Positions 1 to 7,438 of a DNA stretch of 51,299 nt are shown piece after piece. The position numbers and the translations under genes were made by a program. Numbering within the stretch: the first letter of the stretch is position 1; the number at the start of each line of letters is the position of its first letter. The notes below the pieces were generated by a model that ran no database searches, was not told where the DNA came from, and saw only the letters and a program-made list of their open reading frames with translations. The stretch is from Bacillota bacterium (lineage in GTDB: Bacteria > Bacillota > UBA4882 > UBA10575): assembly GCA_012838955.1 (NCBI GenBank), contig DUOH01000036.1, positions 1 through 51,299 of the forward strand, written 5' to 3'.

Positions 1-2
1 AA

Positions 3-275
3 GAATATATCGTCAAAGGAATAAAGCTTTTAGGGGCGCAGAAATTCAGCGAGGGGTTAAAGAGTGCGCTGGCCGACCCGGAATTTGCCCAGGTCCGTTC
101 GGCTATTGCTCTGAATGAGTTGGTCAAGGATATTGTCCATCAGGAGTTGGCCGTTTATTTACGACATATCATTGATCTGTGGCAGCAGAAGGACGAGCGG
201 ACCAGGACCTGGCTCTTGGTCCAGTTGGAGAGGGCTTTCCCTGAGGTGGGGGAGGGGAAAGGACAACGGAGGTAG
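3..275 (+). CDS. Hypothetical protein, C-terminal part (5' truncated)
   Basis: An open frame enters from the left edge and ends at TAG 273-275, giving the last 90 residues of a protein. The visible part is soluble, rich in Leu, Glu, Lys and Gln, and looks helical (for example ELAVYLRHIIDLWQQKDE near its middle). It has no transmembrane segment or recognisable catalytic motif. I do not recognise the family. Codon choice and the absence of stops suggest a real gene rather than a chance frame. Confidence 0.55.
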   Translation, partial: EYIVKGIKLLGAQKFSEGLKSALADPEFAQVRSAIALNELVKDIVHQELAVYLRHIIDLWQQKDERTRTWLLVQLERAFPEVGEGKGQRR

Positions 276-783
276 TCGGACTGCTTTGCCATTGGTTAGC
301 CATCGCCGAGGTTGCCTCCAGGCTGCTGCTGAGTTCGCGCACGGTCGAATCTTATAAGTTAATGCGCCGTCCGAACTGTTGAAGAGGGGGGAGAATGTTT
401 TTAATGCCGCCGATGGCATAAAGCTTATAAAGCATAAACACACCTGCTATTCGTTAAATGGCAGGTGTTTTGTAATAAATAACTTTATTTAGATTGCAAA
501 GCCTGGCCTTAAAGGCCTGGCTTACTTATCATCATATGTGTTCAGTATTTTGTAGACTTTTAAATGGGTCACCGGTAGCTCGTCCTTGGTTATTTCCAAT
601 CTGTTCCCATCCGGGCAAATGTGATGGTAATGTTCATGGGCGCGGACAATGGATAGGGTTAAAATCCACAGTTTTCAAGGGAAAAAGATCTATAAGCCAA
701 AATTAAAAAATATTGAGTATTAAAGAAAAATGCATTATCATCAAGAGCATACGAAATCATAATGTGGGGGGAGGAGGGATATT
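276..783. other. Intergenic region, about 500 bp, no gene seen
   Basis: No frame here has a credible ribosome binding site and start. The short open frames are chance or antisense. The only clear structure is a hairpin followed by T residues near 440-471. A six-base complementary pair (TCGGAC near 275-281 and GTCCGA near 370-375) could close a larger fold, but this is weak. The right end is A/T-rich and carries the strong GGGGGGAGGAGGG ribosome binding site of the next gene. Confidence 0.5.
440..473 (+). terminator. Candidate rho-independent terminator
   Basis: Arms ACACCTGC-like at 440-447 and GCAGGTGT at 461-468 pair over 8 bp with a 13-nt loop. A short T run follows at 468-471. It could end the transcript of the truncated gene to the left, though it lies about 165 bp after that gene's stop. 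Confidence 0.5.
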
Positions 784-1272
784 ATGGGTTTAGTGTTTAA
801 ACAAATAAGCAAAGATGCGGAATTAAAAGAATGTGTGGATGTGATCAGAGCATCATTCCTCACAGTGGCTAAGGAATTTAACCTGACGATGGAAAATGCT
901 CCGACAAACCCGGCATTTATCAAGTTTGACGCTTTACTGAAGATGAGGGAGAAAGGTATCGCGATGTTCGCTGTTCTCCACGCAGACACGCAAATCGGTT
1001 TTGTCGCCATAAAAAAAGCCAATGAAGATACGTATTATATGGAGAAATTAGCCGTCTTGCCGGAGTTCAGGCACAGAGGATACGGAAGAATGATCATGGA
1101 TTTTGTATCTGATTTTGTCAGAAAGAATGGCGGGAAAAGAATCGGAATTGGCATTATCAATGAAAATACCGTACTTAAGCAGTGGTATGAGAATTATGGG
1201 TTTCGAGAAATTGAGCGCAAAAAGTTTCAGCATCTACCGTTTACTGTTTGTTTAATGAGTAAGGAAATATGA
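784..1272 (+). CDS. GNAT family N-acetyltransferase
   Basis: A 162-residue single-domain protein of normal length for the Gcn5-related N-acetyltransferase fold, which moves an acetyl group from acetyl-CoA to an amine. The acetyl-CoA pyrophosphate loop (motif A) is RHRGYG at residues 96-101, preceded by the MEKLAVLPEF strand. WYENYGF near 134-140 is the usual motif B region. A very strong GGGGGGAGGAGGG site lies about 5 nt before the ATG. Its stop overlaps the ATGA context of the next frame, so it probably heads a three-gene operon with the flavin-binding protein and methyltransferase. The substrate cannot be told from sequence. Confidence 0.85.
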   Translation: MGLVFKQISKDAELKECVDVIRASFLTVAKEFNLTMENAPTNPAFIKFDALLKMREKGIAMFAVLHADTQIGFVAIKKANEDTYYMEKLAVLPEFRHRGYGRMIMDFVSDFVRKNGGKRIGIGIINENTVLKQWYENYGFREIERKKFQHLPFTVCLMSKEI

Positions 1273-1307
1273 GGCGCGGTAGCGCAGTGGGGGAGGATTG
1301 GATAGAA

Positions 1308-1739
1308 ATGAGAGATGTCGAAAAAACCATCGGTAATCTGGTTGACAAGGCGAGTGTCTCCATAATTAGCTCAGTCGATGAGGAGGGTTTTCCCAATACC
1401 AAAGCAATGCTTCCGCCGAGGAAGAGGGAAGGCATAAAAGTAATCTATTTTTCCACGAACACATCATCAATGAGAGTGAAGCAATATCGGCAAAACCCGA
1501 AAGCCTGTATCTATTTTTTTGATAAACGGTTTTTCCGCGGAGTTATGCTCAAGGGTACGATGGAAGTATTGCAGGATTTTGAGTCAAGAAATATGATCTG
1601 GCGCGATGGTGACGAAAGGTATTATCCGCAAGGAGTTGACGACCCGGACTATTCTGTTTTGAAATTCACCGCCCAAAGCGGCAGATATTATGCTAATTTC
1701 AAGTCAGAAAACTTTGAAGTTGAGTCCTCAAATTACTAA
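1308..1739 (+). CDS. Pyridoxamine 5'-phosphate oxidase-like (split beta-barrel) flavin-binding protein
   Basis: A 143-residue protein of the PNPOx-like family (general stress protein 26 type), which binds FMN or similar cofactors in a small split barrel. The N-terminal MRDVEKTIGNLVDKASVSI and the following GFPNTKAMLPPRK stretch are typical. I chose ATG 1308, with GGGGGAGG 11 nt upstream, over the in-frame ATG 1269. That ATG overlaps the previous stop and would add an atypical MRRGSAVGEDW extension. The enzymatic role is unknown; members include flavin reductases, heme-utilisation proteins and nitroimidazole reductases. It lies between GNAT and methyltransferase genes and is probably co-transcribed with them. 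Confidence 0.75.
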   Translation: MRDVEKTIGNLVDKASVSIISSVDEEGFPNTKAMLPPRKREGIKVIYFSTNTSSMRVKQYRQNPKACIYFFDKRFFRGVMLKGTMEVLQDFESRNMIWRDGDERYYPQGVDDPDYSVLKFTAQSGRYYANFKSENFEVESSNY

Positions 1740-1752
1740 GGAGAAGAAATAA

Positions 1753-2409
1753 ATGCTGGAAAAGATGAGTGATTTTTTTACTACACGGGTCGCTGGATAT
1801 GATCAGCATATGCTGAACAATGTGGCAGGGTGTAAAGAAGGGTATATCAAGATGGCAGAGTTGTTGCCAAAGGCAACAGCCAATCTTTTAGACCTCGGCT
1901 GTGGAACTGGTTTGGAACTTGATGAGATCTTCAAGACTCATCCCCATATTAAAGTGGCTGGGATTGATTTAACAGAAGCAATGCTGGATGTATTAAAGAA
2001 AAAACATCCTGACAAAGACTTGACGCTCATCCATACCAGTTATTTTGATTATGATTTCGGGATAGAAAAGTATGAGGCAGTAATTTCTTTCCAAACTTTG
2101 CATCATTATTCCCATGAACAGAAGATCAAGCTATATTCAAGGGTGTATACGGCCTTAAAACCGGGAGGAAGATATATTGAATGTGACTATATGGTAACTG
2201 AACAGGAAGTTGAAGATTTTTATTTTAAAGAGAACGAAAGAATCCGGAAAGAGCAAAATATTCCCGATGGCGAGTTCTATCACTATGATACTCCCTGTAC
2301 GATCGATAATCAGTTGAAGATGCTCCGGCTCGCTAAATTTGACCAAGTTGATATGGTCTGGAGAAAAGAAAACACCACTATTCTTGTGGCTGACAAGGCA
2401 ATAAAATAG
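1753..2409 (+). CDS. Class I SAM-dependent methyltransferase
   Basis: A 218-residue Rossmann-fold methyltransferase. Motif I is LLDLGCGTG at residues 45-53, the acidic end of strand beta-2 is AGID at 69-72, and the late LKPGG motif is at 135-139. These bind S-adenosylmethionine. An AAGGAGAAG site lies 8 nt before the ATG, and the gene starts 13 nt after the PNPOx-like gene, so the two form an operon. The methyl acceptor is not predictable; the protein resembles general small-molecule methyltransferases (methyltransf_25 type). Confidence 0.85.
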   Translation: MLEKMSDFFTTRVAGYDQHMLNNVAGCKEGYIKMAELLPKATANLLDLGCGTGLELDEIFKTHPHIKVAGIDLTEAMLDVLKKKHPDKDLTLIHTSYFDYDFGIEKYEAVISFQTLHHYSHEQKIKLYSRVYTALKPGGRYIECDYMVTEQEVEDFYFKENERIRKEQNIPDGEFYHYDTPCTIDNQLKMLRLAKFDQVDMVWRKENTTILVADKAIK

Positions 2410-2481
2410 GGGTCCTCCGGAAAGCTGGGCCAAGGATTATGATGTGTGAAAGAGAATGTCAAAGGGTCGCTCTTGAAGTAA

Positions 2482-3558
2482 TTACCATTCATCAAGAGTC
2501 ATTTTGACTACCTTCTTTAGTGAACTTTCTTTTTTCCCAAAGCAAAGGCGGAGAAAATTGTAGGCGCCATTATACCAGACACCAAAGTCATGGGTGCCGC
2601 CTTTGAGCAGGACCTGGTAATAATGGTTTAAATTCTCCCCGGCGGTTTCCGGTAAGCCGGTGACAGCCCTTTCATAGCTGGACATCGCTATCTCATCCTG
2701 GTCACCACAGGTGATATAGAGTAGATTCGTTTTATACTCCGAGGCGGCAATATTGGCTCCCAAGCTCTTGCCCTCGCTGGTGGTTGGGGCGTTTGCAAAA
2801 GCGCCTACAGAGGCAAATAGATCCTGCATACCCGGGGCGGGAACAGTTTGGTCGAGGCCATTCTGGAAAGGACTCGTCGTTTTGGTGTATTTCGTTGAAT
2901 CAAATCGGTAGCCACCAAAGGTTAAATTCAAGGCCTGCATTCCGCCCATGGAAAGGCCGGCCAATGCGCGGTGCTTCCGGTTATGTTCAATGGCCGCAGG
3001 CGACTGATCCGCCGAATTGGCATAGGTCTTGAAATTGAATTCAATAAAAGGGATGAGGTCGTACCGCAACTCGTAATCAAAGTAATAGAAGCCCAGTAAG
3101 TTTGTTTCTTCTGTGGTAAAGGAGGTATTCTCCCAATCATGGGCGCTCCTTCCTTCCGGGAAAACAATAATCACTGGTTCAATATCCCCATTGGCAATCA
3201 GATTGTCAAGTATATTACAGATGACAAAGTTCCCATCAATCGGGCCACTACCATTTAGCCATTCATACCGGTGTCCCCTTACGCCATGCAGGAGGTAGAG
3301 GACATTATATTTGGTATCCCGATCATCTTCAGCATATCCTGCCGGTAAATAAACATTACATTTTTTCTGTATCGCCTCCCCCTGGACGACTTCTCTTCCT
3401 GCCTCGTCACCAGTGATCTCCTGATTGGTCACTAACTGACGTGATCTGTTGATGTAGTTTTGCACAGGATAAGAGCATTCTTTAATAGGACCCCTCAGTT
3501 CCTCAGAAACAGCTTTTTTATACCCGGCCGGTACCGGACCCACTACAAGGTCGTTCAT
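2482..3558 (-). CDS. Esterase family alpha/beta hydrolase (esterase D / feruloyl esterase type)
   Basis: A 358-residue hydrolase of the putative-esterase family (CE1-like, including the XynZ and esterase D groups). The nucleophile elbow is GLSMGG with Ser203. Asp286 or Asp288 in the GDQDE stretch and His323 in GGTHDFG complete a triad. LYLLHGVRGHRYEW near 87-100 carries the oxyanion-hole region. There is no signal peptide, so it is probably cytoplasmic, which suits hydrolysis of imported oligosaccharide esters. On the minus strand an AGAAGGAGA site precedes the ATG. It is divergent from the flavodoxin gene. The substrate is inferred only at family level. Confidence 0.8.
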   Translation of the reverse strand: MNDLVVGPVPAGYKKAVSEELRGPIKECSYPVQNYINRSRQLVTNQEITGDEAGREVVQGEAIQKKCNVYLPAGYAEDDRDTKYNVLYLLHGVRGHRYEWLNGSGPIDGNFVICNILDNLIANGDIEPVIIVFPEGRSAHDWENTSFTTEETNLLGFYYFDYELRYDLIPFIEFNFKTYANSADQSPAAIEHNRKHRALAGLSMGGMQALNLTFGGYRFDSTKYTKTTSPFQNGLDQTVPAPGMQDLFASVGAFANAPTTSEGKSLGANIAASEYKTNLLYITCGDQDEIAMSSYERAVTGLPETAGENLNHYYQVLLKGGTHDFGVWYNGAYNFLRLCFGKKESSLKKVVKMTLDEW

Positions 3559-3725
3559 GAATTCGTCTCCTTCTACTTTTATCTGCCGCTCCCATCTTAG
3601 ACGATGAGGTTAACCATAATTTGATTATTCTTGGAACAGCCTTTAATTCCTTTGGCTTTGCTGGTACGCGCGGCTCGTCCTCTTCGCCCATGGCCTGAGC
3701 GCAGTTTTGCGACAGCTTATAATTT

Positions 3726-3754
3726 TTGTTATACATACCATAATATGCTATAAT
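3726..3754 (+). promoter_or_regulatory. Candidate sigma-A promoter for the flavodoxin gene
   Basis: TTGTTA at 3726-3731 and a perfect TATAAT at 3749-3754 are separated by 17 nt. The ATG lies about 43 nt downstream. It sits in the divergent gap between the esterase and flavodoxin genes. Confidence 0.55.
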
Positions 3755-3796
3755 AATCCAGATCAGAACAATCGCCGTGTGAAGGAGGAGCGATCA

Positions 3797-4333
3797 ATGG
3801 GGAAAACGGTCGTGGTTTACAGGTCGAAAACGGGTTTTGTAAAAAAATATGCCGAGTGGATCGCGGAAGATTTGTCCGCCGATCTTTTCGAAGTTTCGAA
3901 GGTGAATCCCGCTGCTTTACAGAATTATGATACCATTATTTATGGTGGTAGTCTGTATGCAACCGGCATTATTGGGGTTGATTTTCTCAAAAAAAACCTT
4001 GATCAGTTGATGGGTAAGAAGGTTATTGTTTTCGCTTGTGGCGCTTCTCCGTCCAACGAAGATCTGTTAACAGAACTCATCACCCATAACTTTACCTCCG
4101 ACCAACAAAAGCAGATTAAGTTTTTTTATTTACGGGGAGGTTTTGACTATAAAAAATTACCGCCCTTTGATAAAGCGCTTATGACCTTATTCAAATGGAA
4201 GCTACTCCTGAAAAAGGGGATCACAAAGAATTTAACCCCTGATGATGTTGGGATGCTGGATGCATACAAGAAACCGGCTGACTTTACCCGGAGAAGTAAC
4301 ATCGAGGAGATTATCGCGTATGTAAACTCATAG
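3797..4333 (+). CDS. Flavodoxin domain-containing protein
   Basis: A 178-residue protein with the flavodoxin fold (flavodoxin_5/HemG-like group). The N-terminal strand MGKTVVVYRSKTG leads into the FMN phosphate loop at about residues 8-15, and DTIIYGGSLYATGI supplies the second FMN loop. The start is ATG 3797, because GAAGGAGG lies 8 nt upstream; an upstream in-frame ATG at 3707 would add 30 residues with no ribosome binding site. It is likely an electron carrier or protoporphyrinogen/menaquinone-dependent oxidoreductase-like protein. No haem genes are nearby, so the exact role is open. Confidence 0.8.
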   Translation: MGKTVVVYRSKTGFVKKYAEWIAEDLSADLFEVSKVNPAALQNYDTIIYGGSLYATGIIGVDFLKKNLDQLMGKKVIVFACGASPSNEDLLTELITHNFTSDQQKQIKFFYLRGGFDYKKLPPFDKALMTLFKWKLLLKKGITKNLTPDDVGMLDAYKKPADFTRRSNIEEIIAYVNS

Positions 4334-4349
4334 TTTTAGCGAAGTGGCT

Positions 4350-4602
4350 TGGCGATTTTAGGTACGGCGGGACCATCGCCCGGTTCGTTGGAAGGTATGG
4401 TGTATACGCAATTACCCATTGGCTGTCATTTATGGGGCTGGCCTGAGGTAGTCATTCGAACGATGTTATTTTCTTTGGCCGTGATATTCTGGTATAGGAA
4501 ACCGGCAAAAGTTTGGAATATAATATGGGTATCTTTGTCTTTTTAATCACATTGATGGGTCTGGCGGGAGTTTTAAGTGTCACAGTCGGCGGTTATTAAA
4601 AC
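4350..4602 (+). pseudogene. Possible frameshifted remnant of a small membrane protein
   Basis: Several reading frames here give hydrophobic or ordered peptides that do not join. One frame gives KWLGDFRYGGTIARFVGRYG followed by VYAITHWLSFMGLA and a stop at about 4446. Another gives VIRTMLFSLAVIFWYRK. A third ends with GIFVFLITLMGLAG before a stop near 4600. No start with a ribosome binding site opens any of them. I read this as a decayed membrane-protein gene of about 80 codons, but it could be chance. Confidence 0.3.
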
Positions 4603-4741
4603 ATTTGGATTAATTTTACGAAGTTTCAAAAGGAGTTGACGGAGGTTAGATTGAATATTTAAGGATGGTTAACCTAAAAGCGGAAAACTCGGCCCCGCTC
4701 TTAGATGAGAATTTTATGAAAGAAAAGTGAGGTGAAAAGGA

Positions 4742-4816
4742 TGGACGCTGACAGTAGTAACGGCACAACTCTAGGACGAAGCTATCGAGAATGGACTTTT
4801 GCTACCGCAGCGTCCA
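4742..4816 (+). promoter_or_regulatory. Structured leader upstream of mgtE
   Basis: A perfect 9-bp inverted repeat (TGGACGCTG 4742-4750 and CAGCGTCCA 4808-4816) encloses 57 nt. It is followed by CTTTTCCC and a 12-bp palindrome CTGAAGCTTCAG at 4824-4835. It ends about 85 nt before the mgtE start. Leaders of mgtE often carry the M-box magnesium riboswitch, but I could not match the M-box conserved core here. It may be another metal-responsive element or a terminator-type switch. Confidence 0.35.
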
Positions 4817-4919
4817 CTTTTCCCTGAAGCTTCAGCCTAATTGTGTCTTACTCCTGTTCTAAAGAGGGTAACGTATAACCGATCTGTTTTTTAACACCTG
4901 CAGAAAGGAGAGAAGACCA

Positions 4920-6275
4920 GTGGCGGAAGATTATACTAACCTTAAAAAGGCTGTTCTTACGCTGATTGAGGAGAAGAGCTTTCAGCGTTTAAGGGATATT
5001 TTAATCACTATGCAACCGGCGGACATCGCTGCGCTCTTTAGCGAACTGTCGGAGAAAAGTCAGCCCTTGGTTTTCCGGTTATTACCGAAGGATTTGGCAG
5101 CTGAGACCTTTGTCGAGATGGACAGCGACCTGCAACACCTTTTGATCCAAGGCTTTTCCGATGCCGAGCTTCAGGAGGTCGTTAACGAGCTTTACATTGA
5201 TGATGCGGCGGCGCTAATTGAGGAGATGCCGGCCAATGTGGTTAAACGTATTCTCAGCCAGGCCGATCCGGAAACCCGTTGGCAAATCAATGAGATCCTG
5301 AAGTATCCGGAAGACTCAGCCGGGAGCATTATGACAACGGAGTTTGTAAGTCTCCGCGCTCATATGTCAGTTGCCGACGCGATCAAACGGATCCGTCGGC
5401 AAGGGTTTGATAGCGAGACTATTAATGTCTGCTATGTGACGGGCGATGGAAGGCGCCTGATTGGAGTTGTTTCCATCCGTACGCTTATTTTAGCTGATCA
5501 GGATGACCGGATTGAAGATATAATGAACCGGTATGTAGTGTCGGTGCGGACCACAGAGGACCAGGAAACGGTGGCAAAAATGTTTGCCAAGTATGATTTA
5601 ACCGTGCTCCCGGTCGTTGATGGAGAAAAACGGTTGGTGGGGATTGTTACTGTTGACGATGCCCTCGACGTGTTGCAGGAGGAGACCACTGAGGATTTTG
5701 AAAAGTTGGCGGCCATTACACCGACCGACCGGCCGTACTTAAAAACATCTGTTTTGGAGATCTGGAGAAGTCGTATTCCCTGGCTGTTGGTGTTAATGAT
5801 CTCAGCTACTTTCACCGGGTTGATTATTAACCACTTTGAGAATGCCTTGAGGACGTATGTCTTGTTGACGGCTTATATTCCCATGCTGATGGATACCGGC
5901 GGTAATTCGGGCAGCCAGGCATCGATCACGATCATCCGCGGTCTCTCCTTGAATGAGTTGGAGTTTCGCGACCTTTTCCGGATTATTTGGAAGGAGTTTC
6001 AAGTTGCCATTTTGGCCGGTGTCACCCTGGCGGTTTTCAACTTTGCCAAGCTAATGCTCTTTGATCAAGTTAGCCTGATGGTGGCCTTGGTGATCTGTCT
6101 AACCCTGATGTTAACGGTTTTTGTGGCAAAGTTGACTGGGTGTGTCTTTCCAATGCTGGCCCAAAAGGCGGGCTTTGATCCGGTGGTGATGGCCAGCCCC
6201 TTCATTACCACGATTGTGGATGCCCTGTCCTTACTGATTTATTTTCGGATTGCTACGATTATACTGGGTATATGA
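4920..6275 (+). CDS. mgtE: Magnesium transporter MgtE
   Basis: A 451-residue protein of normal length for the MgtE Mg2+ channel. The N-terminal superhelical MgtE_N domain spans roughly residues 20-130. Paired CBS domains follow at about 137-260 and gate the pore by sensing cytosolic Mg2+. A five-helix membrane domain fills the rest. The pore-lining signature PMLMDTGGNSGSQ at 321-333 is clear; the more usual form is PLxMGxGGNxGxQ, so Asp at the fifth position is a mild variant. The start is GTG 4920 with AAAGGAGAG 8 nt before it. It appears to be a single-gene unit under a structured leader. Confidence 0.93.
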   Translation: MAEDYTNLKKAVLTLIEEKSFQRLRDILITMQPADIAALFSELSEKSQPLVFRLLPKDLAAETFVEMDSDLQHLLIQGFSDAELQEVVNELYIDDAAALIEEMPANVVKRILSQADPETRWQINEILKYPEDSAGSIMTTEFVSLRAHMSVADAIKRIRRQGFDSETINVCYVTGDGRRLIGVVSIRTLILADQDDRIEDIMNRYVVSVRTTEDQETVAKMFAKYDLTVLPVVDGEKRLVGIVTVDDALDVLQEETTEDFEKLAAITPTDRPYLKTSVLEIWRSRIPWLLVLMISATFTGLIINHFENALRTYVLLTAYIPMLMDTGGNSGSQASITIIRGLSLNELEFRDLFRIIWKEFQVAILAGVTLAVFNFAKLMLFDQVSLMVALVICLTLMLTVFVAKLTGCVFPMLAQKAGFDPVVMASPFITTIVDALSLLIYFRIATIILGI

Positions 6276-6597
6276 TGATGGCCCGGGCGTTGTCGAAAGA
6301 GGAGATTTGGCCCCAGGCGTATTGGCGCCGGTCATCTTTTCTTCCCTGTACAGGAAGAGGAGGGCTTTGCACCCTCCTCTTGCTCATAGAGAGGATACGC
6401 TCTGTACTGAATGCATTGGAAAGTTGAATAAAAGATATTGGGAGTTGCTGCGGTCGCGTACTCGATTAAGCGGTGAATAAAGTCTATATAGAAATCAATG
6501 GAGGAGGAAGACCTGGTCCACTTTCTTTTGATCATGTGTTTCGGAATTGCCTGGACGGACCCGGACCACGTTTAGAAAGAAATGAGGGGAAAGGATT
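6276..6597. other. Intergenic region after mgtE
   Basis: No convincing gene. It contains the strong hairpin at 6355-6381. A frame from 6250 to 6480 overlaps the mgtE end and runs through that hairpin without a start site, so I leave it out. The GAGGGGAAAGG site just before 6598 belongs to the next GNAT gene. Confidence 0.5.
6355..6381 (+). terminator. Strong hairpin downstream of mgtE
   Basis: A perfect 10-bp stem, AAGAGGAGGG (6355-6364) with CCCTCCTCTT (6372-6381), has a 7-nt loop. No clean T run follows on either strand, so it may be a weak terminator or an mRNA 3'-end stabiliser for mgtE, whose stop lies 80 nt upstream. Confidence 0.5.
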
Positions 6598-7059
6598 ATG
6601 ATTGCTATAGAATACCGAGAGTTACCGATAGAAGAAATTGACAAGATCAAACCATTGTGGGAAAAAATTAAGATTCACCATTATGAACGGGCGACTGTAT
6701 TTAAAGCGGATTTTGAAAAAGTGACATTTTCGGAACGAAAACGCAAAATAAGTATGGGGAAGAAGGAAGTAAGGATCATAGTTGCTCAGGATGGAAATAC
6801 ATCACAGATTGTCGGGTATTGTCTTTCCTCCATATCCCAGGACGACGTGGGGGAAGTTGATTCATTATATATTGAGGAAAAATTCAGAAGGCTTGGGATT
6901 GGCAAGGAATTAATGCGCCGCACCCTGGAATGGTTTAATGAAAATGGAATACAAGAGATAATAATCGCGTTGGCGCTTGGAAATGAAGAGGCCCTACCCT
7001 TCTATGAGCAGTTCGGGTTTGCTCCGCGAACATATATTTTAAAGCAAAAACCGGTTTGA
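6598..7059 (+). CDS. GNAT family N-acetyltransferase
   Basis: A 153-residue acetyltransferase unrelated in detail to the one at 784. The acetyl-CoA loop RRLGIGKELM lies near residues 99-108, preceded by VDSLYIEEKF. EEALPFYEQFGFAPR near the C-terminus is the typical motif B end. A GAGGGGAAAGG site precedes ATG 6598. It stands alone between two terminator-like hairpins. The substrate is unknown. Confidence 0.85.
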   Translation: MIAIEYRELPIEEIDKIKPLWEKIKIHHYERATVFKADFEKVTFSERKRKISMGKKEVRIIVAQDGNTSQIVGYCLSSISQDDVGEVDSLYIEEKFRRLGIGKELMRRTLEWFNENGIQEIIIALALGNEEALPFYEQFGFAPRTYILKQKPV

Positions 7060-7161
7060 AGAAATTTTTGAAGGTCATTTATAACAGAGCCATTTCTGCT
7101 CCGGCCTAGTGTAAGTTTTGGTTTGATTCTCAATGGGATGATCAGTTTAATAGTATTGATG

Positions 7162-7190
7162 AAAGAGGTTCTAAAAAGAGCCTCTTTTTT
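7162..7190 (+). terminator. Rho-independent terminator after the GNAT gene
   Basis: Arms AAAGAGGTTCT (7162-7172) and AGAGCCTCTTT (7177-7187) pair over 11 bp with one G-T pair and an AAAA loop, and the T run continues to 7190. It lies about 100 bp after the GNAT stop and insulates the next operon. Confidence 0.8.
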
Positions 7191-7272
7191 ACGTTTCTAG
7201 GGAAAATCCGGGGAGGGAAGGACCCTTCTGAAAAGCCTGGAAACAGCCACGAAAAGGTTTTTTAACAAATCA

Positions 7273-7301
7273 TTGACAATTCCTTAGGAGAGGTATATAA
7301 T
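7273..7301 (+). promoter_or_regulatory. Consensus sigma-A promoter of the tctCBA operon
   Basis: TTGACA at 7273-7278 and TATAAT at 7296-7301 are both perfect and separated by exactly 17 nt. The start codon of the binding-protein gene is about 137 nt downstream. Such a strong promoter is expected to need a repressor, and a palindrome lies just after it. Confidence 0.85.
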
Positions 7302-7323
7302 TGGTTACAACAAAAGCATACAA

Positions 7324-7335
7324 CTTGTATACAAG
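7324..7335 (+). promoter_or_regulatory. GntR/FCD-type operator palindrome
   Basis: CTTGTATACAAG is a perfect 12-bp palindrome centred on GTATAC, the classic core of FadR-subfamily GntR operators. It begins 22 nt after the -10 box, so a bound repressor would block early transcription. The GntR gene at 13049, at the end of this same cluster, is the natural candidate for binding it. Confidence 0.65.
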
Positions 7336-7438
7336 AGATGGCAACAGGTTTTATGCTTTCCAGAGGAGGTGATCATGACTTTTCTACTTTAGGTCGGCAG
7401 TTCGGATTGAAGCTCTGAATAAAAAGGGGAGGTACATA

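Noticed and set aside
494-706. 70-residue plus-strand frame in the first intergenic gap
   Set aside because: No start site and no recognisable motif; likely chance.
4600-4919. M-box (ykoK) magnesium riboswitch before mgtE
   Set aside because: The conserved core segments of the M-box were not found by eye, so I list only a structured leader.
6250-6480. 76-residue plus-strand frame overlapping the mgtE end
   Set aside because: It lacks a ribosome binding site and crosses a strong perfect hairpin.
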